From NCBI RefSeq assembly GCF_023498005.1, contig NZ_CP097289.1:496001-560000 (forward strand): 64,000 nt of DNA, given 5' to 3'. Positions 54,560 to 61,985 of the stretch are shown here, piece after piece. A program made the position numbers and the translations under genes. A model generated the notes under the pieces. The model made no database searches. It saw only the letters and a program-made list of their open reading frames with translations, and was not told the origin of the DNA. The stretch is from Streptomyces durmitorensis (GTDB lineage: Bacteria > Actinomycetota > Actinomycetes > Streptomycetales > Streptomycetaceae). Positions within the stretch are counted from its first letter, which is position 1, and the number at the start of each line of letters is the position of its first letter.

Positions 54560-55525
54560 TCAGAGGTCACGCAGGGCGGGCAGCAGCTTCTGCTCGGCCC
54601 AGTCGATGAAGGGACGTTGGTGGTCGCCGCCGACCTGGACCAGGGCGACTTCCGTGAAGCCCGCCTCCACATAGGGGCGTACGGCGTCGACGAAGGTGTC
54701 GACGTCGTCGCCGCACGGGATCTGGTCGGCGATGTCCTGCCGGGTGACGTGCTGGGTGGCGCCCGCGAAGCCGGACGGTCCCGGCAGTTCGGCGTTCACG
54801 GGCCAGCCGCCCGCCGACCAGCGGAACTGGTCGTGTGCGCGGGCGACGGCCGCGTCCTTGTCGGTGTCGTAGCAGATGGGCAGCTGGCCCACGCGCGGCT
54901 TCCCGCTGCCGCCGTGCCGGTCGAAGGAGTCGAGCAGCTCGGCCTTGGGTTCGGTGGCGATGACCAGGTCGGCGAGGCGGCCGGCCAGCGCGCAGGACCG
55001 TCCGCCGGAGACGGCCACACCAAGGGGCGGCAGCTCGTCGGGCAGGTCCCACAGGCGGGCGTTCGCCACGTCGAAGTGGGTGCCCTGGTGGTTGACGTTG
55101 TCGCCGGTGAACAGCGCGCGGATGATACCGACCGCTTCCTCCAGCATCTCCAGGCGGACCTGCGGGGATGGCCAGCCCTCGCCGACCACGTGCTCGTTGA
55201 GGTTCTCGCCCGAGCCGAGTCCGAGCCGGAAGCGCCCCTCGGAGAGCAGCTGCATCGTCGCGGCCTTCTGGGCCACCACGGCCGGGTGGTAGCGGACCGT
55301 CGGGCAGGCCACGTACGTCATGAGCGGGATCCGCGAGGTCGCCTGCGCCGCCGCGCCGAGCACGCTCCACGCGTAGGGCGCGTGCCCCTGCGAGTCGAGC
55401 CAGGGGAAGTAGTGGTCGGACGTGACCGAGAAGTCGAATCCGGCCCGTTCCGCCGCCACCAGGTCGTCGACGAGGGCACGGGGTCCTGCCTGCTCGGTCA
55501 TCATTGTGTAGCCGATTTGCACCAT
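54560..55525 (-). CDS. LLM-class F420-dependent oxidoreductase (glucose-6-phosphate dehydrogenase-like group)
   Basis: A 321-residue TIM-barrel protein of the luciferase-like family. SVTSDHYFPWLDSQGHAPYAWSVLG near residues 33-57 carries the F420-binding His, followed by PLMTYVACPTVRYHPAVVAQ, GRFRLGLGSGENLNEHVVG and GVAVSGGRSCALAGRLADLVI. This pattern fits the TIGR03557-type group related to F420-dependent glucose-6-phosphate dehydrogenase. Electrons would go to or from deazaflavin F420; the substrate is unknown. Confidence 0.9.
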   Translation of the reverse strand: MVQIGYTMMTEQAGPRALVDDLVAAERAGFDFSVTSDHYFPWLDSQGHAPYAWSVLGAAAQATSRIPLMTYVACPTVRYHPAVVAQKAATMQLLSEGRFRLGLGSGENLNEHVVGEGWPSPQVRLEMLEEAVGIIRALFTGDNVNHQGTHFDVANARLWDLPDELPPLGVAVSGGRSCALAGRLADLVIATEPKAELLDSFDRHGGSGKPRVGQLPICYDTDKDAAVARAHDQFRWSAGGWPVNAELPGPSGFAGATQHVTRQDIADQIPCGDDVDTFVDAVRPYVEAGFTEVALVQVGGDHQRPFIDWAEQKLLPALRDL

Positions 55526-55626
55526 ATTTGTACGCTTTGCCGAACGGCCCCCGCTGAAACATCAGCATCGGAAGGCACATGAGGCTGCTGCCCCCACGGC
55601 GCGGGACCACTCGGGCCCTTCCGGCA

Positions 55627-56532
55627 CTATTTCCAGTCGTACGCGTACGCGGCGACCCAGGTGATCTCCAGCTGCGCGCTGCTGCCGGGCTCGGCTCCCG
55701 GACCTTCCAGGGCGCTCTCGTTCTGCAGGATCCACGACAGCGGCCGGTCCGGCACGCCCCTCGTGTCCTGACCCGTCTCCCGTCCGTCCACGAAGAAGCG
55801 CACGCGTCCGGGGGTCCACTCGGTCGACACCGTGTGCCACTCCGTCCACGCGTCGGCGCCGCGGAACGAACCCTGCTCGCCACCGCCGCACGGGTGGTGG
55901 AAGGCAGTGAGGGATCCGGTCCAGTTGCCCTCGGGGTGGTCCATCTCGCAGCCCCCGCCGTAGTGCAGCCACGCCGACTTGTAACCGGCGGCGGGTTTGG
56001 TCACCTTGATGCGGGCGCTGTACTTGCCGTACTTCATCTGCATGACGGCACGCGGTACGACCGCCGCCGCGTGCACCGGCCCTCCGTCGTCGGGCCGCCA
56101 CATCCGGATGCGCATACGGCCGTCGCCGTTCTCCGCAGGGCCGACGCTCACGGTGTCCTCCGGGTGGTAGACACCGACGACGTCACGGCCCCGGTCATTG
56201 GCCGTGTCCTGCCAACCGGTCGGGTAGGCCCACCAGTTGTCGCGGTAGGAGCCCTTGAGACCGTCGCAGTACGCGGCGGACGTGTCGGCGTGATGGTCGC
56301 AGTCGCTGAACGCGCCGAGCGGCACCCGGTCCCCGTTGAAGTCCTCGGCGACGACCTGCCAGAACGGCCCGCAGTCGCCGCGCGGCAGCTCGGTGCCGAC
56401 GCTGCCGCAGGCATCGGCCGACCGCGGCGCTCCCCCGGCGCTCGGGATGGCCAGCAGGGCGGCGAGCAGGGTGGTGCCGAGCGCCGCGAGCACGACCGGC
56501 CTGCGCCGTCTCGCCGCCGCGTGTGATCCCAT
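55627..56532 (-). CDS. Secreted glycoside hydrolase family 16-like protein
   Basis: A 301-residue secreted protein. The signal peptide has a twin-basic start (AAARRRRPVVLAALGTTLLA) with cleavage expected near SAGGA-PRSA. The mature domain is a beta-sandwich; the GH16 catalytic pattern ExDxxE appears as CEMDHPEGNW near residue 197. Aromatic residues line the presumed cleft (NWWAYPTGWQD). GH16 enzymes cleave beta-1,3- or beta-1,4-glucans or galactans; the specificity cannot be read. ATG 56532 is preceded by GGAGGAAGG. Confidence 0.78.
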   Translation of the reverse strand: MGSHAAARRRRPVVLAALGTTLLAALLAIPSAGGAPRSADACGSVGTELPRGDCGPFWQVVAEDFNGDRVPLGAFSDCDHHADTSAAYCDGLKGSYRDNWWAYPTGWQDTANDRGRDVVGVYHPEDTVSVGPAENGDGRMRIRMWRPDDGGPVHAAAVVPRAVMQMKYGKYSARIKVTKPAAGYKSAWLHYGGGCEMDHPEGNWTGSLTAFHHPCGGGEQGSFRGADAWTEWHTVSTEWTPGRVRFFVDGRETGQDTRGVPDRPLSWILQNESALEGPGAEPGSSAQLEITWVAAYAYDWK

Positions 56533-56773
56533 CGCGATGCCCTTCCTCCCGGCCGCGCACGCACGCCCCACAGGACCCGGCGGACGTCTCGCGCGAAGGG
56601 GTCATCCTCGCGGAGGCCGGGAGGTCCCGCCATACCGCTGACGCCACCGAACTCGGACCCGGTCACGGTCACGGAACGCGCCGACGACGTGAACTGGTGT
56701 ACGTGTCGGGACGGTTGGGACGTAGGTTGTGCGTTGAACAGTTCACGCCTCGGTGGAAAGACGGACGCAACCC
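56533..56773. other. Divergent intergenic region
   Basis: About 240 bases between the divergent GH16-like and methyltransferase genes. No ORF is credible. TGAAC-A-GTTCA (56735-56745) is a small inverted repeat about 30 bases before the methyltransferase ATG. Confidence 0.4.
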
Positions 56774-57589
56774 ATGACCGACGACGCCACGACGCCCGGA
56801 TCTGCGGCGCATCAGAAGATCGACACATCGGTGCCGCACTCGGCCCGGATCTGGAACTACTGGCTGGGCGGGAAGGACAACTACCCCGTCGACGAGGAAG
56901 CCGGCGACGCCTACAGCGCCGTGTTCCCCGGCATCGTCACGGTCGCCCGCAGCAGCCGTGCCTTCCTGCGCCGCAACATCACCCACCTGGTCACCGAGGC
57001 GGGCATCGGGCAGTTCCTGGACATCGGCACCGGCCTGCCGACCGTCGACAACACCCACGAGGTCGCCCAGCGGCTCGATCCCCGGACCCGGATCGTGTAC
57101 GTCGACCACGACCCGATGGTCCTCGCGCACGCCCGCGCCCTGCTCACCTCGACGCCCGAGGGAGCGACCGCGTACGTCGACGCCGATCTGTCCGACCCCG
57201 ACCGCATCCTGGCGGCCGCGTCCGAGACGCTCGACCTCACTCGCCCCACCGCCCTGATCCTCAGCAACATCCTGGGCCACGTCGCCGACTACGAACAGGC
57301 CCGCTCCATCGTCACCCGCCTGCTGGAGGGCCTGCCCTCCGGCAGCTACCTCTCCATCAACGACGGTTCACGCGGCACCGACGCCGCCTACGAACAGGCC
57401 CAGGACGCCTACAACGAAACCGGCGCCGTCCCGTACTTCCTGCGCCCCGTCGACCAGATCACCGCGTTCTTCGACGGCCTGGACCTCCTGGCCCCGGGGG
57501 TCGTCTCGGTCCCCTTCTGGCGCCCGGACTCCGGCTCCCCCGCCCTGGAGCCCATCGGCGAACACGGCGGCCTCGCCCGCAAGCCCTGA
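56774..57589 (+). CDS. SAM-dependent methyltransferase, DUF574/PF04672 type
   Basis: A 271-residue protein of the actinobacterial methyltransferase family with the typical opening PHSARIWNYWLGGKDNYPVD. The SAM-binding Rossmann motif is FLDIGTGLPTVDNTHEVAQ near residues 82-100, with the acidic residue after the second strand in VYVDHDPMVL. Streptomyces carries many paralogues, mostly uncharacterised. The start is ATG 56774. It stands alone, divergent from the GH16-like gene. Confidence 0.9.
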   Translation: MTDDATTPGSAAHQKIDTSVPHSARIWNYWLGGKDNYPVDEEAGDAYSAVFPGIVTVARSSRAFLRRNITHLVTEAGIGQFLDIGTGLPTVDNTHEVAQRLDPRTRIVYVDHDPMVLAHARALLTSTPEGATAYVDADLSDPDRILAAASETLDLTRPTALILSNILGHVADYEQARSIVTRLLEGLPSGSYLSINDGSRGTDAAYEQAQDAYNETGAVPYFLRPVDQITAFFDGLDLLAPGVVSVPFWRPDSGSPALEPIGEHGGLARKP

Positions 57590-57599
57590 CACGAGTGAT

Positions 57600-57700
57600 G
57601 GGTCACCAGGGCAGCGGACCCTCGGCATCGCGGTAGCCGTCTTGGTGAAGCCGGGCTCCACGGCGTTGATCCGCTTGCGGTCCTTGGCAGCCAGACGCTC
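57600..57700 (-). pseudogene. Probable remnant of an SDR gene
   Basis: Translation of the minus strand here gives RLAAKDRKRINAVEPGFTKT, a good match to the region after the catalytic Lys in short-chain dehydrogenases (usually VNAVxPGFTxT). Nothing of the preceding Rossmann part or of the proper C terminus can be followed on either side. It looks like the leftover of a deleted dehydrogenase gene. Confidence 0.4.
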
Positions 57701-57708
57701 ACCCCCGG

Positions 57709-58068
57709 CTAGCCTCCCGAGGGAGCTCGGCCCCCTGACGACCGGCGGGGGCCGGTGCGTGCCGCCGTCGGCAGGATCATGCCGGGGGCGGCGGCGATGC
57801 CCAGGGCCGGAGCGACGTTCAGGGCGGTCTGCTCGAGCCCGCCGACGACCCCTCGAACGGCGATCCGACGCAGAGCCGGCACGAGGGACCTGAGGAGAGC
57901 CTCGGGGAATTCGTCGAGGGCCGATCCGGTCATCCGACCGATGAATTCGGTCGCTCCCAAGCCCTTCCCGGGCGCCCTCGAAGCGATCGCGTCGATCTCG
58001 CGCATGTCCCCCTGGAAAATGCCAATTCTCCCCAGAACCCGCACAGCCTTACGTACCTTCCTCGTCAC
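57709..58068 (-). CDS. Hypothetical protein
   Basis: A 119-residue basic protein from GTG 58068 with no recognisable domain. The middle is helical and amphipathic (DEFPEALLRSLVPALRRIAV), the C terminus Gly/Arg/Pro-rich. Codon use is less biased than in the neighbours at the 5' end and the ribosome binding site is weak, so it might not be expressed. It is divergent from the Roadblock cluster. Confidence 0.4.
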   Translation of the reverse strand: MTRKVRKAVRVLGRIGIFQGDMREIDAIASRAPGKGLGATEFIGRMTGSALDEFPEALLRSLVPALRRIAVRGVVGGLEQTALNVAPALGIAAAPGMILPTAARTGPRRSSGGRAPSGG

Positions 58069-58136
58069 GGACGGTGGGGACCGTCCGAGACGGGCGGTGG
58101 GGACCGCCCGGTTTCACCCTGGGGAAGGGAAGCCGC

Positions 58137-58541
58137 GTGCCCGGAATAGACGAGTGTCTGCTCGAGGCGATGACACTGCCCGGTGCACGCGGGGCCGCGA
58201 TCGTCGACTGGACCAGTGGGCTCGCCCTTGGTTCGGTCGGCGAATCGCCCAACGGCGACCACGAGGCGACCGCCGCCGAGACCGCGGAGGTGGCGCGGGC
58301 GGCCGCCGAGTACCAGGCGTTCGCGCCGGTCGACGCGGCGTTCGAGGAACCGGACGTCAAGGGGTTACCGGTCGAAGACCTGATGCTCACCACCCGCACC
58401 GGTTTCCACCTGATCCGGTTCGTGGAGACCACGTTCGACAGCAGCGTCTTCCTTCACCTGTGGCTCGACCGGCACACCGGGAACCTCGCGCTCGCCCGCA
58501 TCCGGCTGCGCGACATCTCCGACCGTCTGGCCCTGGTATGA
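58137..58541 (+). CDS. Roadblock/LC7-type single-domain protein (paralogue 1)
   Basis: A 134-residue protein of the Roadblock/LC7 (MglB-like) fold. Its core GARGAAIVDWTSGLALGSVG near residues 16-35 and GFHLIRFVETTFDSSVFLHLWLD near 89-111 parallel the same segments of the protein at 59868-60242, so the two are paralogues. AAGGGA precedes GTG 58137. It overlaps the next gene by four bases (ATGA) and starts a four-gene cluster. Roadblock proteins usually regulate small GTPases, but none is present here. Confidence 0.8.
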   Translation: MPGIDECLLEAMTLPGARGAAIVDWTSGLALGSVGESPNGDHEATAAETAEVARAAAEYQAFAPVDAAFEEPDVKGLPVEDLMLTTRTGFHLIRFVETTFDSSVFLHLWLDRHTGNLALARIRLRDISDRLALV

Positions 58542-59314
58542 GTACCGCTCGGGCCCGTGTCGCCACCTCCCCGATGCTGCTGCGGCTCGCCGAGGAACAC
58601 GCCACCGGCGCGCTGCTGCGCGACCAGGGGGTCCTCTACCTCTCCCAGGGGCACGTCGTGCACGCCGAGAGCCCCGCGGCGCCCGGCATCGACGTGCTCC
58701 TGACCACCGGCGGCTCGCTGCCCCAGCAGGGCTGGCAGGACGCCCTTTCGCAGGCGGGGTCCCGGCACGCGGTCGGGCAGCACCTGATCGACAGCGGCCG
58801 AGTGGCCGCGGGCGAGCTGGAGTTGTGCCACCTCGGCGCGCTCTTCGACGCCGCGTTCTTCGTCCTGGAACCGCCCGGGGGCGCCACCCGGTTCCGCTAC
58901 GGCGCCGCCCACTGGCTCGGGCAGATCCACCCCGTACCGGCCACGGTCGTGGCCCGGGAGACGCGGCGGCGCCGGGAGCTCCTCGACAGCGTCTGGCCCG
59001 ACGGGGTGATCGACACGGCCCCCGTCGTGCCCCGTGCGCCCGCCCCCGGCCAGACGGTCGGCGACCGCCAGCGGGAGGTGCTCAGGCTCGCCGACGGCAG
59101 CCGTACGCCGACCCAGATCGCCTGGGCGCTCGGCCGCCCGGCGTTCCACACCCTGCTTGAGGTCCGGCGCCTCGCCGCGGCCGGTCTTGTGCACACGCCA
59201 CGGCTCCCCGAGCCGGTGGAGCCCCCGGTCGCCCTGTGGTGCATGGAGTCGTCCGAGGATCCGGACATCGCTCTGCTGCGCCGGGTGCGGGACGCACTGG
59301 AGGCGAGCCCATGA
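58538..59314 (+). CDS. PATAN-like/winged-helix protein in the Roadblock cluster
   Basis: A 258-residue protein. The N-terminal ~110 residues resemble PATAN/DUF4388-type domains, with the pattern TGALLRDQGVLYLSQGHVVHAESP near residues 23-46. The C-terminal ~80 residues form a winged-helix-like module (REVLRLADGSRTPTQIAWAL, then EVRRLAAAGLVHTPRLP). It would therefore combine a Roadblock-associated sensory module with a possible DNA- or protein-binding module. It is translationally coupled to the upstream Roadblock gene. The assignment is by eye and no function can be named. Confidence 0.7.
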   Translation: MSTARARVATSPMLLRLAEEHATGALLRDQGVLYLSQGHVVHAESPAAPGIDVLLTTGGSLPQQGWQDALSQAGSRHAVGQHLIDSGRVAAGELELCHLGALFDAAFFVLEPPGGATRFRYGAAHWLGQIHPVPATVVARETRRRRELLDSVWPDGVIDTAPVVPRAPAPGQTVGDRQREVLRLADGSRTPTQIAWALGRPAFHTLLEVRRLAAAGLVHTPRLPEPVEPPVALWCMESSEDPDIALLRRVRDALEASP

Positions 59315-59396
59315 CGCCTCGCCGCGCACACCGGGCCGGGCACCAGCCCTCATGAAGCTCTTCGCGCTCTGGAAGCGCGCCGAGAGGAGACACCTG

Positions 59397-59789
59397 ATGG
59401 GCGCCGAAGCCGACGTACTGAGCGAACTGAGACGCCTGCGCACCCGGATTCCGCAGCTCAGGGGCGCGCTCGCGGCCAGCGTCGACGGCCTTGTGCTGGC
59501 CCAGGACGCCACGGACGTGGAGGCCGAAGGCGTCTCGGCACTCACCGCGGCGGCGCTGGGAGTGGCCCTGCGCCTGTCCGAAGCGACCCACCAGGGCGGC
59601 TTCCGGGAACTGCTCATCCGCGGTGAGCACGGATACGTCGCCACGTACGCGGCCGGTTCGTCCGCCGTGCTGACGCTGCTGGCGGAGCCCCGCATCAACG
59701 TGGGCCGGCTGCACCTGGAGGCCCGCCGGTCCAGCGCCTGCATCGGAGAGCTGGTCGACGCCGCCGTCGAACGAGCGGAGGAAAGCTGA
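59397..59789 (+). CDS. MglB-like Roadblock/LC7 protein
   Basis: A 130-residue Roadblock/LC7 domain protein closer to the MglB type used in streptomycete conservons (RGALAASVDGLVLAQDA near residues 22-38, REALLIRGEHGYVATYAAG-like segment near 75-95, AEPRINVGRLHLEARR near 103). The start is ATG 59397 with GAGAGGAGA seven bases before; ATG 59352 is an in-frame alternative. It lies 82 bases after the PATAN-like gene and 78 bases before the next Roadblock gene, all on one strand. Confidence 0.82.
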   Translation: MGAEADVLSELRRLRTRIPQLRGALAASVDGLVLAQDATDVEAEGVSALTAAALGVALRLSEATHQGGFRELLIRGEHGYVATYAAGSSAVLTLLAEPRINVGRLHLEARRSSACIGELVDAAVERAEES

Positions 59790-59867
59790 CCCATGCCCCC
59801 CACCTCATCCTCATCACCTTCAACGCCCTCATCACGGGCATCCAGCAGACGGAAAGGGAGCAAACTC

Positions 59868-60242
59868 ATGAGCAACACGGAAACCGCCCTCAAGGAAGCC
59901 ACCACCTCCATCGAGGGCGTCATCGGCGCGGCCCTGGTCGACTACACGAGCGGCATGGCCCTGGGCACCCTGGGCGGCGGCAAGGACCTGGACCTGTCGG
60001 TCGCCGCGGCGGGGAACACGGACGTGGTGCGGGCCAAGCTGCGCACCATGGAGATGCTCGGCCTCAAGGACGAGATCGAGGACATCCTGATCTCGCTCAG
60101 CAGCCAGTACCACCTGATCCGGCTCATCAAGGGCCGCAACAACAACGGGCTCTTCCTCTACCTCGCCCTGGACAAGGCCCGTGCCAACCTGGCCATGGCC
60201 CGCCATCAACTCAAGCGGATCGAGGCGGACATGGACGTGTGA
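59868..60242 (+). CDS. Roadblock/LC7-type single-domain protein (paralogue 2)
   Basis: A 124-residue Roadblock-fold protein. GVIGAALVDYTSGMALGTLG near residues 17-36 and SSQYHLIRLIKGRNNNGLFLYLALD near 79-103 match the protein at 58137-58541, showing internal duplication of this gene type in the cluster. AAAGGGAG precedes ATG 59868. It closes the four-gene cluster and is followed by a strong terminator. Heterodimer formation with one of the other Roadblock proteins is plausible. Confidence 0.85.
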   Translation: MSNTETALKEATTSIEGVIGAALVDYTSGMALGTLGGGKDLDLSVAAAGNTDVVRAKLRTMEMLGLKDEIEDILISLSSQYHLIRLIKGRNNNGLFLYLALDKARANLAMARHQLKRIEADMDV

Positions 60243-60277
60243 CCCGACGTCCTCCTCCACGGCGCCTCCCCCGTCCC

Positions 60278-60307
60278 CGGCGCCGCGCCCCTCACGGCGC
60301 GGCGCCG
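60278..60307 (+). terminator. Strong hairpin terminator after the Roadblock cluster
   Basis: A perfect 12-base GC stem, CGGCGCCGCGCC with GGCGCGGCGCCG, encloses a six-base loop, 36 bases after the last Roadblock stop codon. Confidence 0.85.
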
Positions 60308-60422
60308 TCCGCTGCCGCCGATACGCCACACGCGTGATCCCGGCATGCCGTAACGGGTGTCCTGACTCAGGCTGGATACGCGGTCACCTCCTGACCACGC
60401 GTCGACCAGGGAGCGGAGCACC

Positions 60423-60956
60423 ATGGGAACCGATGTGTTCCACGCGCAAGTGCGCCTGACGGTGAACGGCGAGCCCCGCGGCCTCACCATCGACCACCGT
60501 TCGACGCTGCTGGACGTCCTGCGCGAGCAGCTGGGTCTCACCGGCGCCAAGAAGGGCTGTGACCACGGCCAGTGCGGTGCCTGCACCGTCCTCGTCGACG
60601 GGCGCCGCGCGAACAGCTGCCTGCTCCTCGCGGTCGCCCACGAGGGGTGCGAGATCACCACCGTCGAAGGGCTGCGCGACGCCGACGGTGAGGGCCTGCA
60701 TCCCGTGCAGCGGGCCTTCCTGGAGCGCGACGCCTTCCAGTGCGGCTACTGCACGCCGGGGCAGATCTGTTCGACCGTCGGCGCCCTGGCGGAGGCCGCG
60801 GCGGGCCACGCGTCGCACGTCACGGATCCGGGAGCGGACACCGGCGCGCCCATGGAGCTGACCCGGGACGAGATCCGTGAGCGGCTCAGCGGCAACCTGT
60901 GCCGCTGCGGCGCCTATCCGCACATCGTCGAGGCCGTCGAGGACGTGACCCGGTGA
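60423..60956 (+). CDS. Aldehyde oxidoreductase iron-sulfur subunit, PaoA-like
   Basis: A 177-residue electron-transfer subunit of a xanthine-dehydrogenase-family enzyme. The first [2Fe-2S] cluster is held by KKGCDHGQCGACTVLVDGRR (Cys residues near 46-54) plus Cys in ANSCLLLA. The second is in FQCGYCTPGQI and LCRCGAYPHI. Electrons pass from the molybdenum subunit through these clusters to FAD. The GTG of the next gene overlaps the stop (GTGA). It is the first of three coupled genes forming a molybdenum hydroxylase. Confidence 0.93.
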   Translation: MGTDVFHAQVRLTVNGEPRGLTIDHRSTLLDVLREQLGLTGAKKGCDHGQCGACTVLVDGRRANSCLLLAVAHEGCEITTVEGLRDADGEGLHPVQRAFLERDAFQCGYCTPGQICSTVGALAEAAAGHASHVTDPGADTGAPMELTRDEIRERLSGNLCRCGAYPHIVEAVEDVTR

Positions 60957-61948
60957 AGCCCTTCCGGTACGTACGCGCCTACAGCGTCGAAGAGGCGGCC
61001 GCGGCCCACGCGGGACGGCTGGGCTCCCGCTACCTGGGCGGCGGCACCAACCTCGTCGACCTGATGAAGCTGGGCGTGGAACGCCCCGGGACACTGATCG
61101 ACGTCAGCAGGCTGCCGCTGGACACGGTGGAGGAGCTGCCCGACGGTTCCCTGCGCGTCGGCGCCACGGTGCGCAACAGCGACCTCGCCGCCCATCCGCT
61201 GGTGCGGGACCGCTACCCCGTGCTCTCGCAGGCCCTGCTCGCGGGGGCCTCGGGTCAGCTGCGCAACGTGGCCACGACCGGGGGCAACCTGCTCCAGCGC
61301 ACCCGCTGCCCCTACTTCCAGGACCTGAGCAAACCGTGCAACAAGCGCGAGCCGGGCACCGGGTGCGGGGCGCGCGACGGCGTCCACCGCGACCACGCGG
61401 TCCTCGGCCACTCGCCGCAGTGCATCGCCACCAACCCCTCCGACATGGCGGTCGCGCTCAGCGCCCTCGACGCCCAGGTGGAGCTGCACGGTGTGCGGGG
61501 TCGGCGCACCCTGCCCGTCACCGAGTTCCACCGGCTTCCCGCTGACCGCCCTGACCTGGACACCGAGATCGCACCCGGCGAGCTGATCACCGGTGTGCTG
61601 CTCCCGCCCACGGCCGCGAGGCTGCCCTCCGCCTACCGCAAGGCCCGCGACCGCGCCTCGTACGCCTTCGCACTCGCCTCGGTGGCCGTGGTCCTGGACG
61701 TCGAGGACTCCGTCGTACGCCAGGTGCGGATCGCGTTCGGCGGCCTGGCCCACCGGCCCTGGCGTGCCCGGCGTGCCGAGCGCGCACTGCTGGGCGGCCC
61801 GCCGAACGACGAGGCGTTCCTGCGGGCCCTGGACGCCGAGCTCTCCGCCGCCGAGCCGCTGCGGGACAACGCGTTCAAGGTGCGCCTCGCCCGCGATCTC
61901 GCCCGCGACGTCCTGCGACGCCTCGCCGAGGCGCCCTCCCCTTCCTGA
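60953..61948 (+). CDS. Aldehyde oxidoreductase FAD-binding subunit, PaoB-like
   Basis: A 331-residue FAD subunit of the CO dehydrogenase flavoprotein family: RYLGGGTNLVDLMKLG near residues 26-41 and ATTGGNLLQRTRCPYF near 104-119. A Cys-rich insertion, CPYFQDLSKPCNKREPGTGC and later SPQC, matches the extra [4Fe-4S] loop known in E. coli PaoB, so four iron-sulfur ligands are expected. GTG 60953 overlaps the upstream stop by three bases. It is in an operon with the iron-sulfur and molybdenum subunits. Confidence 0.93.
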   Translation: MKPFRYVRAYSVEEAAAAHAGRLGSRYLGGGTNLVDLMKLGVERPGTLIDVSRLPLDTVEELPDGSLRVGATVRNSDLAAHPLVRDRYPVLSQALLAGASGQLRNVATTGGNLLQRTRCPYFQDLSKPCNKREPGTGCGARDGVHRDHAVLGHSPQCIATNPSDMAVALSALDAQVELHGVRGRRTLPVTEFHRLPADRPDLDTEIAPGELITGVLLPPTAARLPSAYRKARDRASYAFALASVAVVLDVEDSVVRQVRIAFGGLAHRPWRARRAERALLGGPPNDEAFLRALDAELSAAEPLRDNAFKVRLARDLARDVLRRLAEAPSPS

Positions 61949-61985
61949 CCCATCCCGTCTGTCCTCCGCTCCCAGGGAGAACCCC

